In this document: positions 43,138-52,477 of the stretch, piece by piece
Numbering within the stretch: the first letter of the stretch is position 1
How the letters are laid out: every line of letters begins with the position of its first letter
NCBI GenBank assembly: GCA_943331445.1
Contig: CALQLO010000014.1
Location: 1-52,477 of the forward strand
Source of the DNA: Akkermansia muciniphila
GTDB lineage: Bacteria > Verrucomicrobiota > Verrucomicrobiia > Opitutales > UBA953
Direction: 5' to 3'
Length of the DNA stretch: 52,477 bases
Translations under genes and position numbers: made by a program
Notes under the pieces: generated by a model
The model's database searches: none
What the model was told of the DNA's origin: nothing
Seen by the model: only the letters and a program-made list of their open reading frames with translations

Positions 43138-44178
43138 TTAGGGCGCGCGGGGGCGGAGGAGCGCCCAGCCAAGTTCGCTCAATAGGAGTAGGCCGCCGAT
43201 GATGATCCAGACGAAGCGATAACTTTCATACGTGGTCGTCTCGCGGATGCGGACTTCCGTGCGCTCCAAACGGTTGATTTCTTCGTAGACGCGGCTGAGC
43301 TGATTCTGATCCAGCGCCCGGTAAAACTTACCCTCGGCGACGGTGGCCATCTTCATCAGCATGACATAATTCGCCGGATTAATCGTCTGCATCGGGATGG
43401 TGTTCCCCAGGAAATCGAGATGAAGCTTGCCCGTGCGACGGTCGAACTGGGGTAACACCGTGGGCTCATCCTTACCGAGCCCGATACAATAGAGCCGAAT
43501 GCCCATCGCATGGGCGAGTTCGGCGGCGGGGACGGGGAGGATGGCTTTGCTCATATTGTCATCCCCGTCCGTCAGGAGGATGATGACCTTGGAGTTCTTG
43601 CCCTTCACGTTCTTCATCCGATCGACGGCCATCGCCACGGCTTCGCCAATCGCCGTGCCGGTTTCCTGGATAATCCCGATGTGCATGCGGTCGATTCCCT
43701 TCTCAACCCAGACTTTATTGATGGTGAGCGGACTCAGCAGGTAGGGCTTACCAGAGAAGACGACCGCGCCGATGCGGTCATCAGGCCGCTTATTGATGAA
43801 CTCAAAGATGACATTCTGACTCGCCTGCCAGCGCGTAACCTTCTTCTCCAGCGGGCCCATATCCAAGGCCATCATCGACCACGAGAGGTCGACCACGAGC
43901 ATGATGTCCAAGCCCTCGGTTTCGCGTTCGATTTCCTTGTTCGCTGTCCGTGGTCCGGCGATGGCAATAATGAGGGCTGCGGCGGTCGCCAATCGAAGGA
44001 AAGGGCGGAGGCGACCGGCTTTTTCGCGGACCGGCCGGGAGATGCCATCCAGGAGGGTGATATCAGGGTAGAGCAGCGCTGAGGATTGCCCGATGCGTCC
44101 GCGCAGCCAGGAGTAAAGCGGAAGCAGCGCCAGCAAAAGTAGCGCCCACGGATACTGGAATTCGAAGTTGGTATCCAT
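43138..44178 (-). CDS. batA: BatA-like von Willebrand factor A domain membrane protein
   Basis: A 346-residue protein. The N-terminal helices are WALLLLALLPLYSWL and ATAAALIIAIAGPR, and the second is followed by the VWA domain with DLSWS (97-101) and ILLTDGDDNMS. The last helix is FVWIIIGGLLLLSELGWALL. The layout is typical of BatA (IIAIAGPR before the VWA domain). Its first base overlaps the stop of the preceding gene. It is paralogous to batB. Confidence 0.92.
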   Translation of the reverse strand: MDTNFEFQYPWALLLLALLPLYSWLRGRIGQSSALLYPDITLLDGISRPVREKAGRLRPFLRLATAAALIIAIAGPRTANKEIERETEGLDIMLVVDLSWSMMALDMGPLEKKVTRWQASQNVIFEFINKRPDDRIGAVVFSGKPYLLSPLTINKVWVEKGIDRMHIGIIQETGTAIGEAVAMAVDRMKNVKGKNSKVIILLTDGDDNMSKAILPVPAAELAHAMGIRLYCIGLGKDEPTVLPQFDRRTGKLHLDFLGNTIPMQTINPANYVMLMKMATVAEGKFYRALDQNQLSRVYEEINRLERTEVRIRETTTYESYRFVWIIIGGLLLLSELGWALLRPRAP

Positions 44179-44672
44179 TATCGTGGTGCTGGGCCGAAGG
44201 TCCGACGCGCATTTTCGATGCGTTGCGCAGCCTCGCGGATTCCCGCGGCGAGCAGCGGTAGCTCAACGGGATTACGGGCAAACTTGGCGGCGTCGGCGGC
44301 GGTGAGGACTGCTAGGAGCGGCTGGCGGGCGGGCAGAAAGACGGGGAGTGCGCTGATCTTCGTCGTCAGTTCTGCGGTGGAGAGCGAGGTTGCGGCCCGA
44401 ATGTCCACTTCGGCGAGGTAACGGCGCAAAGCCAGGGTGACGGCCGCGACATCGTTCGCGGGGTCGGCGAGCACCGTTTCCAGTTCGACGATGGCTGGCG
44501 TGACTACAGGGCGGCGACTACGCTGAGCCCAGGTCAGTAGGCCGATGAAAAGCAGGCCGCCGGCGATACACACAAGTAACGCGGGTGACCCCCAGAGTTC
44601 AAGGGGCACGGGCGGCTTGGGCCCTTGCAGGGTGAAAGTCACCTCATCGGTGGCGGCGGCGAGTAGGTTCAT
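44178..44672 (-). CDS. single-pass membrane protein of the Bat operon, DUF4381-like
   Basis: A 164-residue protein. One membrane helix at about 30-50 (ALLVCIAGGLLFIGLLTW) follows a short PPVPLELWGSP segment, typical of DUF4381-like proteins between DUF58 and BatA genes. The rest is a soluble helical domain (RRYLAEVDIRAATSLSTAEL). The function is unknown. It overlaps DUF58 by four bases and batA by one, so it is firmly part of the operon. Confidence 0.7.
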   Translation of the reverse strand: MNLLAAATDEVTFTLQGPKPPVPLELWGSPALLVCIAGGLLFIGLLTWAQRSRRPVVTPAIVELETVLADPANDVAAVTLALRRYLAEVDIRAATSLSTAELTTKISALPVFLPARQPLLAVLTAADAAKFARNPVELPLLAAGIREAAQRIENARRTFGPAPR

Positions 44673-45577
44673 CGGCGGCGGCGTCTCCGTTCGAAGAATC
44701 GTGCGAGCGTGGGGGCCACGGCGGCATCGAGCTCAAGTCGGGCGACATCCATGCCGGCGCGGGCCAGCCCCGCGGCGGTGGCGGCGAGGCGGGCTTCAGC
44801 GGAAGCGGCGAAGCGCCGGCGGACGGAGACGGAAGCGGTATTTACCTCGCGGATTTCGCCCGTCTCGGCGTCTTCCAAGGCAATGACGCCGACATCGGGC
44901 AGCACGCGTTCGCGCGTGTCGACCAGCTGGACGCAAGCGGTGTCGTGGCGGGCGTTCAGTTCGCCCAGCGCGGCGCCCATGACTTCGGCACCTTCAGCCC
45001 CGGCCAAGAAGTCGGAGACCACGAAGACCATGGATCGGCGCTTCAGGGCGCGGCCGAGCCGGCGCATGGGTTGCGCGAAGGAGGTGCGGCGGGAGCTTGG
45101 GGTAAATTCTAAAGCTTCACGAATAATGCGGAGCACATGGCGTCGGCCTTTCTTGGGACTTACCCAGAGTTCTTCTTTTTCCGTAAAGAGCAGTAGGCCG
45201 ACTTTGTCACCGGCTTTAAGCGCGGAGACGGCGAGACAAGCGGCGACCTCGGCGGCTCGCTCGCGCAGGGTTAGTTCTCCTGAGCCAAAGGAAGATGAGC
45301 CGGAGATGTCGAGGGCGATGACCATCGTAAGCTCACGTTCTTCCCGGTGCAGGCGGATGAACGGCTTGCCTGTCCGCGCGGTGACATTCCAGTCCATCGA
45401 CCGGACGTCATCCCCGGGCACATACTCGCGGAGTTCTTCGAAATCAGTGCCGCGCCCTTTGAAGCGTGAGAGGTAGGCCCCGACCATCGCATCGTTGACC
45501 ATGCGCGCGGCGACGATTTCGACGCGCTGGGCGCGGCGAAGGGTCTCCTGCGGATGGGTCTGGACGGGGCGGTCCAC
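44669..45577 (-). CDS. DUF58 domain protein (MoxR-associated)
   Basis: 302 residues from a GTG at 45577. AYLSRFKGRGTDFEELREYV, GDDVRSMDWNVTARTGKPFI and MVIALDISGSSSFG are the DUF58 hallmarks; the last is a VWA-like metal-site strand. It regularly occurs next to MoxR ATPases and is thought to be their client or partner. It lies 15 bases after moxR and overlaps the next gene (ATGA). Confidence 0.92.
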   Translation of the reverse strand: MDRPVQTHPQETLRRAQRVEIVAARMVNDAMVGAYLSRFKGRGTDFEELREYVPGDDVRSMDWNVTARTGKPFIRLHREERELTMVIALDISGSSSFGSGELTLRERAAEVAACLAVSALKAGDKVGLLLFTEKEELWVSPKKGRRHVLRIIREALEFTPSSRRTSFAQPMRRLGRALKRRSMVFVVSDFLAGAEGAEVMGAALGELNARHDTACVQLVDTRERVLPDVGVIALEDAETGEIREVNTASVSVRRRFAASAEARLAATAAGLARAGMDVARLELDAAVAPTLARFFERRRRRR

Positions 45578-45592
45578 GGGACTCCGGGCGGA

Positions 45593-46561
45593 TTAAGGAA
45601 CGCTGACGGCGTCGAGCACGCGGCGCACGATGGCGTCGGCATCGACTCCTTCGGCGTCGGCTTCGTAGGTGAGGATCAGGCGATGGCGAAGCACGTCCGG
45701 AGCGATATCCTTGATGTCCTGTGGGGTGACGTGGTCACGGCCTTGCAGGAAAGCCCAAGCCTTGGAGGCGAGGGTGAGATTAATCGTGGCGCGCGGCGAG
45801 GCGCCGAACTGGAGGAATTTCTTCAAGTCGGGGCCGCCCGGGTGTTGTCCGCGGGTCGCCAGCACGAGTGAGACGATGTAATCACGAATCGGGTCCGCCA
45901 CATGGATGGCATCGACCGCGGCGCGCGCCTGGAGGATTTCCTCCTTGGAGATGACGGCTTCGACATCGAGCTTCGGGGAGGTCGTCGCCATGGCGTCGAG
46001 AATCTTGCGCTCCTCCTCGCGGGTCGGATAGCCGATGTTCAGCTTCAGCATGAAGCGGTCAACTTGGGCCTCCGGCAGCGGGTAAGTTCCTTCTTGGTCG
46101 ATGGGGTTCTGGGTGGCGAGCACCAGGAAGGGCGAAGGAAGTTTGTGCGTTTCGCCGCCGAGGGTCACCTGACGTTCTTGCATGGCTTCCAGAAGGGCGG
46201 ATTGGACTTTCGCGGGCGCGCGGTTGATTTCATCGGCGAGCACGAAGTTGGCGAAAATCGGGCCGCGCTTGACACTATAGTCGCCAGACTTCGGGTCGTA
46301 GATGAGCGTGCCCACGATGTCGGCGGGCAAGAGGTCGGGCGTGAATTGGATGCGCGAGAAATCCGCATGGACGGTCTGGGCAAGCGTCCGGACGGAAAGG
46401 GTCTTCGCGAGACCGGGCACGCCCTCGAGAAGCACGTGGCCGTTGGCGAGAAGTCCGATGAGCAATCGGTCGACCAAGTACTGTTGGCCGACGACGACAC
46501 GGGCAACCTGCTCACGGAGGCGCGGCACCCAGGTGCCGGCGGCGTTGATGGAGTTAGACAT
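45593..46561 (-). CDS. MoxR-family AAA+ ATPase
   Basis: A 322-residue protein. Walker A is GVPGLAKT (47-54) and Walker B is FVLADEINRA. LATQNPIDQEGTYPLPEAQV is the sensor and MoxR signature region. Such ATPases act as chaperones on VWA-domain proteins, which fits the BatA/BatB neighbours. It is the first gene of the eight-gene run, 89 bases after pyrG on the same strand, and may have its own promoter in that gap. Confidence 0.93.
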   Translation of the reverse strand: MSNSINAAGTWVPRLREQVARVVVGQQYLVDRLLIGLLANGHVLLEGVPGLAKTLSVRTLAQTVHADFSRIQFTPDLLPADIVGTLIYDPKSGDYSVKRGPIFANFVLADEINRAPAKVQSALLEAMQERQVTLGGETHKLPSPFLVLATQNPIDQEGTYPLPEAQVDRFMLKLNIGYPTREEERKILDAMATTSPKLDVEAVISKEEILQARAAVDAIHVADPIRDYIVSLVLATRGQHPGGPDLKKFLQFGASPRATINLTLASKAWAFLQGRDHVTPQDIKDIAPDVLRHRLILTYEADAEGVDADAIVRRVLDAVSVP

Positions 46562-46650
46562 GGGGGTGGGGAAAGGGCCGCGCGGGGTGGCGCGTTTGGC
46601 GGATCTCCGCCCACTTGTCAGCGTCCGGCAGAGCCGGTTTCGTCTCTGAA

Positions 46651-48537
<1,887 letters not shown>

Positions 48538-48549
48538 TCACCCGCCGCT

Positions 48550-49221
48550 ATGTCCGCAAGCTCCTGCTCATCCTGCTGTCAGCCGTCTTCCATCGGGAAG
48601 AAGGTCGTGATGGCCCTCACTGGCCTAGTCTTGGCTGGGTTCGTCCTCGGCCACATGTCGGGTAACCTGCTGATGTTTAAAGGCGCGCCGGCGATTAACG
48701 AGTACGCGAAGTGGCTGCATGACCATGCTGGACTGCTTTGGGCGGCCCGCGTGGTGCTAATTCTCAGCGTTATCGCCCATATTTGGGTCGGCATTCAACT
48801 TACGCTGGAGAATCGCGCGGCTCGGGCGGGCGGTCCGGCTGATGAAGCCACGCGCCGCGCCACGGTGGCCTCGCGCACGATGCCTTACTCGGGTGTGGTC
48901 ATCCTGGCTTTCGTGGTCTTCCACCTCCTGCACTACACTTTCCGCACGGTCGCCCTCGATGGCGCCGTCTATGGGGACGACGTCTATAAGATGGTGGTCG
49001 CAGGCTTTTCCTGCCGCTCGGTCTCGATCTTCTACATTATCAGCATGCTTTTGCTCTGCCTCCACCTTAGCCACGGGGTCAGCAGCGTGTTCCAGACCCT
49101 CGGCCTGCGTAACGAGCGCTGGCGCTCCCGGCTTGATTTTGTGGCCTTGGCTTACGGCTGGATCATCGCCCTCGGCTTCATCTCCATCCCTCTCGCTGTC
49201 CTCACGGGCTGCCTCAAGTAA
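48550..49221 (+). CDS. sdhC: succinate dehydrogenase cytochrome b subunit
   Basis: 223 residues from the ATG at 48550; a TTG at 48523 is also open. This is a single-chain, five-helix membrane anchor of the b558 type (Bacillus/Bacteroidota style). SSIGKKVVMALTG leads into helix 1, and haem-ligand candidates are His in LGHMSGN, VIAHIWVG, LLHYTF and LHLSHGVSS. No separate sdhD is present. A Cys-rich N-terminus (four Cys within 10 residues) is unusual. It passes electrons from succinate to the quinone pool. It lies 12 bases before sdhA. Confidence 0.9.
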   Translation: MSASSCSSCCQPSSIGKKVVMALTGLVLAGFVLGHMSGNLLMFKGAPAINEYAKWLHDHAGLLWAARVVLILSVIAHIWVGIQLTLENRAARAGGPADEATRRATVASRTMPYSGVVILAFVVFHLLHYTFRTVALDGAVYGDDVYKMVVAGFSCRSVSIFYIISMLLLCLHLSHGVSSVFQTLGLRNERWRSRLDFVALAYGWIIALGFISIPLAVLTGCLK

Positions 49222-49233
49222 GCGCACGCGACC

Positions 49234-51162
49234 ATGAATCTCGACTCCAAGACCCCCGCCGGCCCGCTGGCCGATAAGTGGAATAATCATAAGGCCAAGC
49301 TCCGCTTGGTGAACCCGGCCAACCGCCGCAAATACCACGTCATCGTGGTCGGATCCGGCCTGGCCGGCTCCGCCGCCGCCGCTTCCTTCGCTGAGATGGG
49401 CTACGAGGTCTCCTGTTTCTGCTACCAAGACAGCCCTCGCCGGGCGCACTCGATCGCCGCGCAGGGCGGCATCAACGCCGCCAAGAACTACCAAAACGAC
49501 GGCGACAGCGTCCGCCGCCTCTTCCAAGACACCATTAAGGGAGGCGATTACCGCGCCCGTGAAGCGAACGTCTACCGCCTCGCTCAAGTCTCCACGAGCA
49601 TCATCGACCAGTGCGTCGCGCAAGGCGTGCCTTTCGCTCGTGAATACGGAGGCTTGCTCGCCAATCGCTCGTTCGGCGGTGCCCAGGTTTCCCGCACCTT
49701 CTACGCCCGCGGCCAGACCGGCCAGCAACTCCTCATCGGCGCCTACTCTGCACTCTCCCGCCAGATTGGCCTGGGCACGGTGAAGATGTACACCCGCCAT
49801 GAGATGCTCGACCTCGTCCTCGTCGACGGCAAGGCCAAGGGTATCGTCACGCGTGACCTCGTCACGGGCGCCGTTGAATCTTGGTCTTCCGATGTCGTCG
49901 TCGTCTGCACCGGCGGCTACGGCAACGTGTTCTACCTCTCCACCAACGCGCAGGGCTGCAACGTCACCGCGACTTTCCGCGCCCACCGCCGCGGCGCTGG
50001 TTTCGCGAATCCGTGCTACACGCAGATTCACCCGACCTGCATTCCGGTGCACGGCGAAGACCAGTCCAAGCTCACCCTGATGTCAGAATCGCTCCGTAAT
50101 GATGGACGTGTTTGGGTTCCAAAGAACAAAGTCGATTGCGCCAAGCCCGCCTCCGAAGTCCCCGAGGAGGCCCGTGATTATTTCCTCGAACGCAAGTACC
50201 CGAGCTACGGTAACCTCGCCCCGCGCGACATCGCCTCCCGCGCCGCCAAGGAAGTCTGTGACGAAGGCCGCGGCGTCGGCCAACTGGTCGACGGCAAGCG
50301 CCTCGGCGTCTACCTCGACTTCTCCGCCGCGATCAAGCGCCTCGGTGAAGCCGAAGTCCGCGCCCGCTATGGTAACCTGTTCGACATGTATGAGAACATC
50401 ACCGGCGAGAACGCATACAAGCAGCCCATGCGCATCTTCCCGGCCGTGCACTACACGATGGGCGGTCTCTGGGTGGATTATAACCTGCAGTCCAACATCC
50501 CCGGCCTGTTCGTCGGCGGCGAAGCTAATTTCTCTGACCACGGTGCCAACCGCCTCGGCGCTTCCGCGCTGATGCAGGGACTCGCCGACGGCTATTTCGT
50601 CCTGCCCTATACGGTGACCGATTACCTCGCCGGCGAGAAGTCCGGTAGCCGTCCTTCCAAGGACGCGCCGGAATTCAAGGCCGTCACCAAGGACGTCAAC
50701 GACCGCGTCGCGAAGCTCCTTTCGATCAACGGCACCAAGTCCCCGCGCTACTACCACAAGGCCCTCGGCAAGATCACCTGGGAGAAGTGCGGCATGGCCC
50801 GCGACAAGGCCGGCCTCGAAGGCGCGATCCGCGACCTCCAGGCGCTCCGCGACGATTTCTGGAAGAACGTGAAGGTCGTCGGCTCCGGCGACGCCCTTGC
50901 CCCCGAGCTCGAACGCGCTGGCCGCGTGGCCGACTTCCTCGACTTCGGCATCATGATGTGTCTCGACGCGCTCACCCGCGAAGAATCCTGCGGCGGCCAC
51001 TTCCGCACCGAATTCCAGGACGCCGGCGAAGCGAAGCGCGATGACGCGCAATACGCCCACGCCGCCGTCTGGGAATGGACTGGCGAAGGCCAACTTCCCG
51101 CTCGTCACGTCGAGCCCCTCGTCTACGAGGAGACCCAACTCTCCACCCGCTCTTACAAGTAA
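49234..51162 (+). CDS. sdhA: succinate dehydrogenase flavoprotein subunit
   Basis: A 642-residue flavoprotein. The FAD-binding [20 protein letters not shown] leads to [15 protein letters not shown], where the His should carry covalent [23 protein letters not shown] and the substrate-site HPTCIP are the other key regions. The size and NYQNDGDSV segment match the non-classical (Bacillus/Bacteroidota) type. It oxidises succinate to fumarate. Codon third positions are strongly C-biased, consistent with high expression. The start ACCATG has no Shine-Dalgarno motif. Confidence 0.97.
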   Translation: MNLDSKTPAGPLADKWNNHKAKLRLVNPANRRKYHVIVVGSGLAGSAAAASFAEMGYEVSCFCYQDSPRRAHSIAAQGGINAAKNYQNDGDSVRRLFQDTIKGGDYRAREANVYRLAQVSTSIIDQCVAQGVPFAREYGGLLANRSFGGAQVSRTFYARGQTGQQLLIGAYSALSRQIGLGTVKMYTRHEMLDLVLVDGKAKGIVTRDLVTGAVESWSSDVVVVCTGGYGNVFYLSTNAQGCNVTATFRAHRRGAGFANPCYTQIHPTCIPVHGEDQSKLTLMSESLRNDGRVWVPKNKVDCAKPASEVPEEARDYFLERKYPSYGNLAPRDIASRAAKEVCDEGRGVGQLVDGKRLGVYLDFSAAIKRLGEAEVRARYGNLFDMYENITGENAYKQPMRIFPAVHYTMGGLWVDYNLQSNIPGLFVGGEANFSDHGANRLGASALMQGLADGYFVLPYTVTDYLAGEKSGSRPSKDAPEFKAVTKDVNDRVAKLLSINGTKSPRYYHKALGKITWEKCGMARDKAGLEGAIRDLQALRDDFWKNVKVVGSGDALAPELERAGRVADFLDFGIMMCLDALTREESCGGHFRTEFQDAGEAKRDDAQYAHAAVWEWTGEGQLPARHVEPLVYEETQLSTRSYK

Positions 51163-51167
51163 TCACC

Positions 51168-51977
51168 ATGGTCCAGGACAACGGAAAAGAAGAATCCCTC
51201 GCGCTCAAATTGCGCGTCTGGCGTCAGCGCCGCGGCCAGCCCGGCGCGTTCGAAGAGCATGCGCTTGCCGCCGTGCCCACCTCGGCCTCGTTCCTCGAGA
51301 TGATGGACATGCTCAACGAGCAGCTCATCAAGGCGGGCAAGGACACCTTCGCCTTCGATCATGACTGCCGCGAAGGTATCTGCGGCATGTGCTCGATGAC
51401 GATCAACGGCATGCCCCACGGCCCGATCCCGGGCGTGACGACCTGCCAACTGCACATGCGCAACTTCCGCGACGGCGAGACGATCACCGTCGAACCGTGG
51501 CGCGCGCGCGCCTTCCCGGTGCTCAAGGACCTTGCCGTCGATCGCTCCGGCTTCGATAAGGTCATCCAGTCCGGCGGCTTCATCACCGTCCGCACCGGTT
51601 CCGCGCCCGAAGCCAATAACATCCCCGTGCCCAAGCCCATCGCCGACGAGGCCATGGACGCGGCGGAATGCATCGGTTGCGGCGCCTGCGTCGCCTCCTG
51701 CAAGAACGGTTCCGCGATGCTTTTCGTCGGCGCCAAAATCAATCACCTCAATATCCTTCCCCAGGGCCAGGCGGAGCGCGATCGCCGTACCCTCGCCATG
51801 GTGAAGACCATGGACGAAGCCGGCTTCGGCAATTGCACCAACTACGGCGAGTGCCAGGCGCATTGCCCGAAGAGCATCACCCTCGACGTCATCGCCAAGT
51901 TAAACCGCGACTATCTCCGCGCCCGCGTGAAGGAGTTCTTCTCCTCCACCGGCAAGCCTTCCAAAGGCGGAGACTGA
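51168..51977 (+). CDS. sdhB: succinate dehydrogenase iron-sulphur subunit
   Basis: 269 residues from ATG 51168; the frame is open further upstream but inside sdhA. The 2Fe-2S domain has Cys67, Cys72 and Cys75 in CREGICGMC, then Cys93. The 4Fe-4S ligands are in [11 protein letters not shown], and the 3Fe-4S ligands are in [12 protein letters not shown]. It carries electrons from SdhA to the membrane subunit. It starts 5 bases after sdhA and is followed by a terminator. Confidence 0.96.
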   Translation: MVQDNGKEESLALKLRVWRQRRGQPGAFEEHALAAVPTSASFLEMMDMLNEQLIKAGKDTFAFDHDCREGICGMCSMTINGMPHGPIPGVTTCQLHMRNFRDGETITVEPWRARAFPVLKDLAVDRSGFDKVIQSGGFITVRTGSAPEANNIPVPKPIADEAMDAAECIGCGACVASCKNGSAMLFVGAKINHLNILPQGQAERDRRTLAMVKTMDEAGFGNCTNYGECQAHCPKSITLDVIAKLNRDYLRARVKEFFSSTGKPSKGGD

Positions 51978-52038
51978 GCGCGAGCGGAGCTCGCGAGGGT
52001 CACGTGGGCAAGGGGACACGGTGACACGGGGAAAGTAA

Positions 52039-52068
52039 GAGGGCGCCGTCAGGCGCCCTTCTTGTTTT
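52039..52068 (+). terminator. intrinsic terminator of the sdh operon
   Basis: GGGCGCC (52041-52047) pairs with GGCGCCC (52052-52058) around a GTCA loop, followed by TTCTTGTTTT. It lies about 60 bases after sdhB. The remaining gap to 52282 contains a C-rich stretch with repeated CCGC-CACC words and the REP-like element. Confidence 0.87.
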
Positions 52069-52110
52069 CAATTTCCAACCGCTAACCGCCACCCGCCACC
52101 ACCTGACCTG

Positions 52111-52237
52111 GGTAGGGCGGCGATTACCATCGCCGCCGTTCGAAGTCGGCGACGTGGAGTCGGCCGGTCTTAGCCAGATGCGCGCAACTCCTGTGTTCGC
52201 TCGCGAACGGACGTGAGGGCAATCATGTCCCTACCTT
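52111..52237 (-). repeat. REP-like element related to the 17.4-17.5 kb cluster
   Basis: On the minus strand GGCGGCGAT pairs with ATCGCCGCC around a four-base loop and is followed by CTACC (52111-52137), the same architecture as the units at 17450 and 17486. At the other end ATCATGTCCCTACCTT (52222-52237) is the exact reverse complement of 17394-17409. The stretch between holds no gene. Confidence 0.72.
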
Positions 52238-52282
52238 CTGCTTCGCACCAATTCCCCCATGCCAGCAGACCCACGAGGTCGC

Positions 52283-52477
52283 TCAATCCGCCTCGACGAC
52301 CATCTGTTCGCTGACGCAGGTGAGGAGGACGCGGTTATTACCGTTAGCAGCCTGGAGCGCACGGACAAATTCGGCGACGGAGGCGGGATCCTTAAGGGTA
52401 ACTTCCAGGCGGAGCTCGGTCATTAGGCCGGCCTGAACGGTCTCGACGGACTTGAGCGACTGGTGCGAGAGGTGCTG
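52283..52477 (-). CDS. C-terminal end of an unidentified protein (possibly DUF4956-like), partial
   Basis: 65 codons are open from the window edge to a TGA at 52285-52283. The tail reads as a small alpha/beta domain: ELRLEVTLKDPASVAEFVRA, then NGNNRVLLTC. The pattern of strand, LKD, helix and NGN turn resembles the C-terminus of DUF4956 membrane proteins and ACT-like tails in general. The start and most of the protein are outside the window, so the family call is weak, though the coding call is better supported. It converges on the sdh operon. Confidence 0.6.
   Translation of the reverse strand, partial: QHLSHQSLKSVETVQAGLMTELRLEVTLKDPASVAEFVRALQAANGNNRVLLTCVSEQMVVEAD

Noticed and set aside
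48757-50052. A 431-codon open frame on the minus strand opposite sdhC and sdhA
   Set aside because: It spans two real genes and their spacer in antisense, is Asp/Glu/Val/Gly-rich in the way of antisense GC-rich frames, and has no domain.

Overview
This is a gene-dense, GC-rich bacterial chromosome segment. The gene content points to an aerobic, Gram-negative-type heterotroph, most likely of the Verrucomicrobiota (Opitutae-like). This assignment is inference from several features together: an LptF/LptG-type permease, a MoxR/Bat operon, a B. subtilis/Bacteroidota-style three-subunit succinate dehydrogenase, an aa3/caa3-type oxidase whose subunit II carries cytochrome c, an accD-folC pair, and start sites that mostly lack Shine-Dalgarno motifs. 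No rRNA, CRISPR array, prophage or transposase gene is visible.

Region 1 (1-11.2 kb) is a surface-polysaccharide island. It opens with the tail of a WcaJ-like sugar-phosphate transferase. It then carries glycosyltransferases of families GT2, GT11 (alpha-1,2-fucosyltransferase-like), GT25 (two intact and one stopped by an amber codon) and GT10 (alpha-1,3-fucosyltransferase-like), a Gfo/Idh/MocA oxidoreductase with a nearby 5' fragment of a second copy, and five different methyltransferase-like proteins. Genes sit singly or in short runs on alternating strands, and decayed pieces lie between them, as expected for an island built by repeated gain and loss. A family GT6 enzyme (human ABO transferase family) lies 8 kb away at 19.0-19.9 kb.

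Region 2 (11.2-31 kb) is mainly housekeeping: dnaE, a membrane-SRPBCC protein, tyrS, an M20 dipeptidase, accD-folC-pseudouridine synthase, comF-ogt, a PatB-type C-S lyase, and the minus-strand run gcvT-gcvH-thiH-rsmE. A repetitive PEGA/coiled-coil lipoprotein follows. The tyrS/M20 gap is a 370-base mosaic of G-quadruplex tracts and REP-like hairpins, and a related hairpin recurs at 52.1 kb.

Region 3 (31-52.5 kb) contains tRNA-Thr(UGU), folP and a cytochrome c oxidase operon (ctaC-D-E-F, then ctaG). It continues with an LptF/G-like permease and an eight-gene minus-strand MoxR/DUF58/BatA-E operon. Then come pyrG with an attenuator-like leader hairpin and, divergent from it, sdhC-sdhA-sdhB. The window ends in the 3' part of an unidentified minus-strand gene. 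The oxidase and succinate dehydrogenase operons together give the core of an aerobic respiratory chain.
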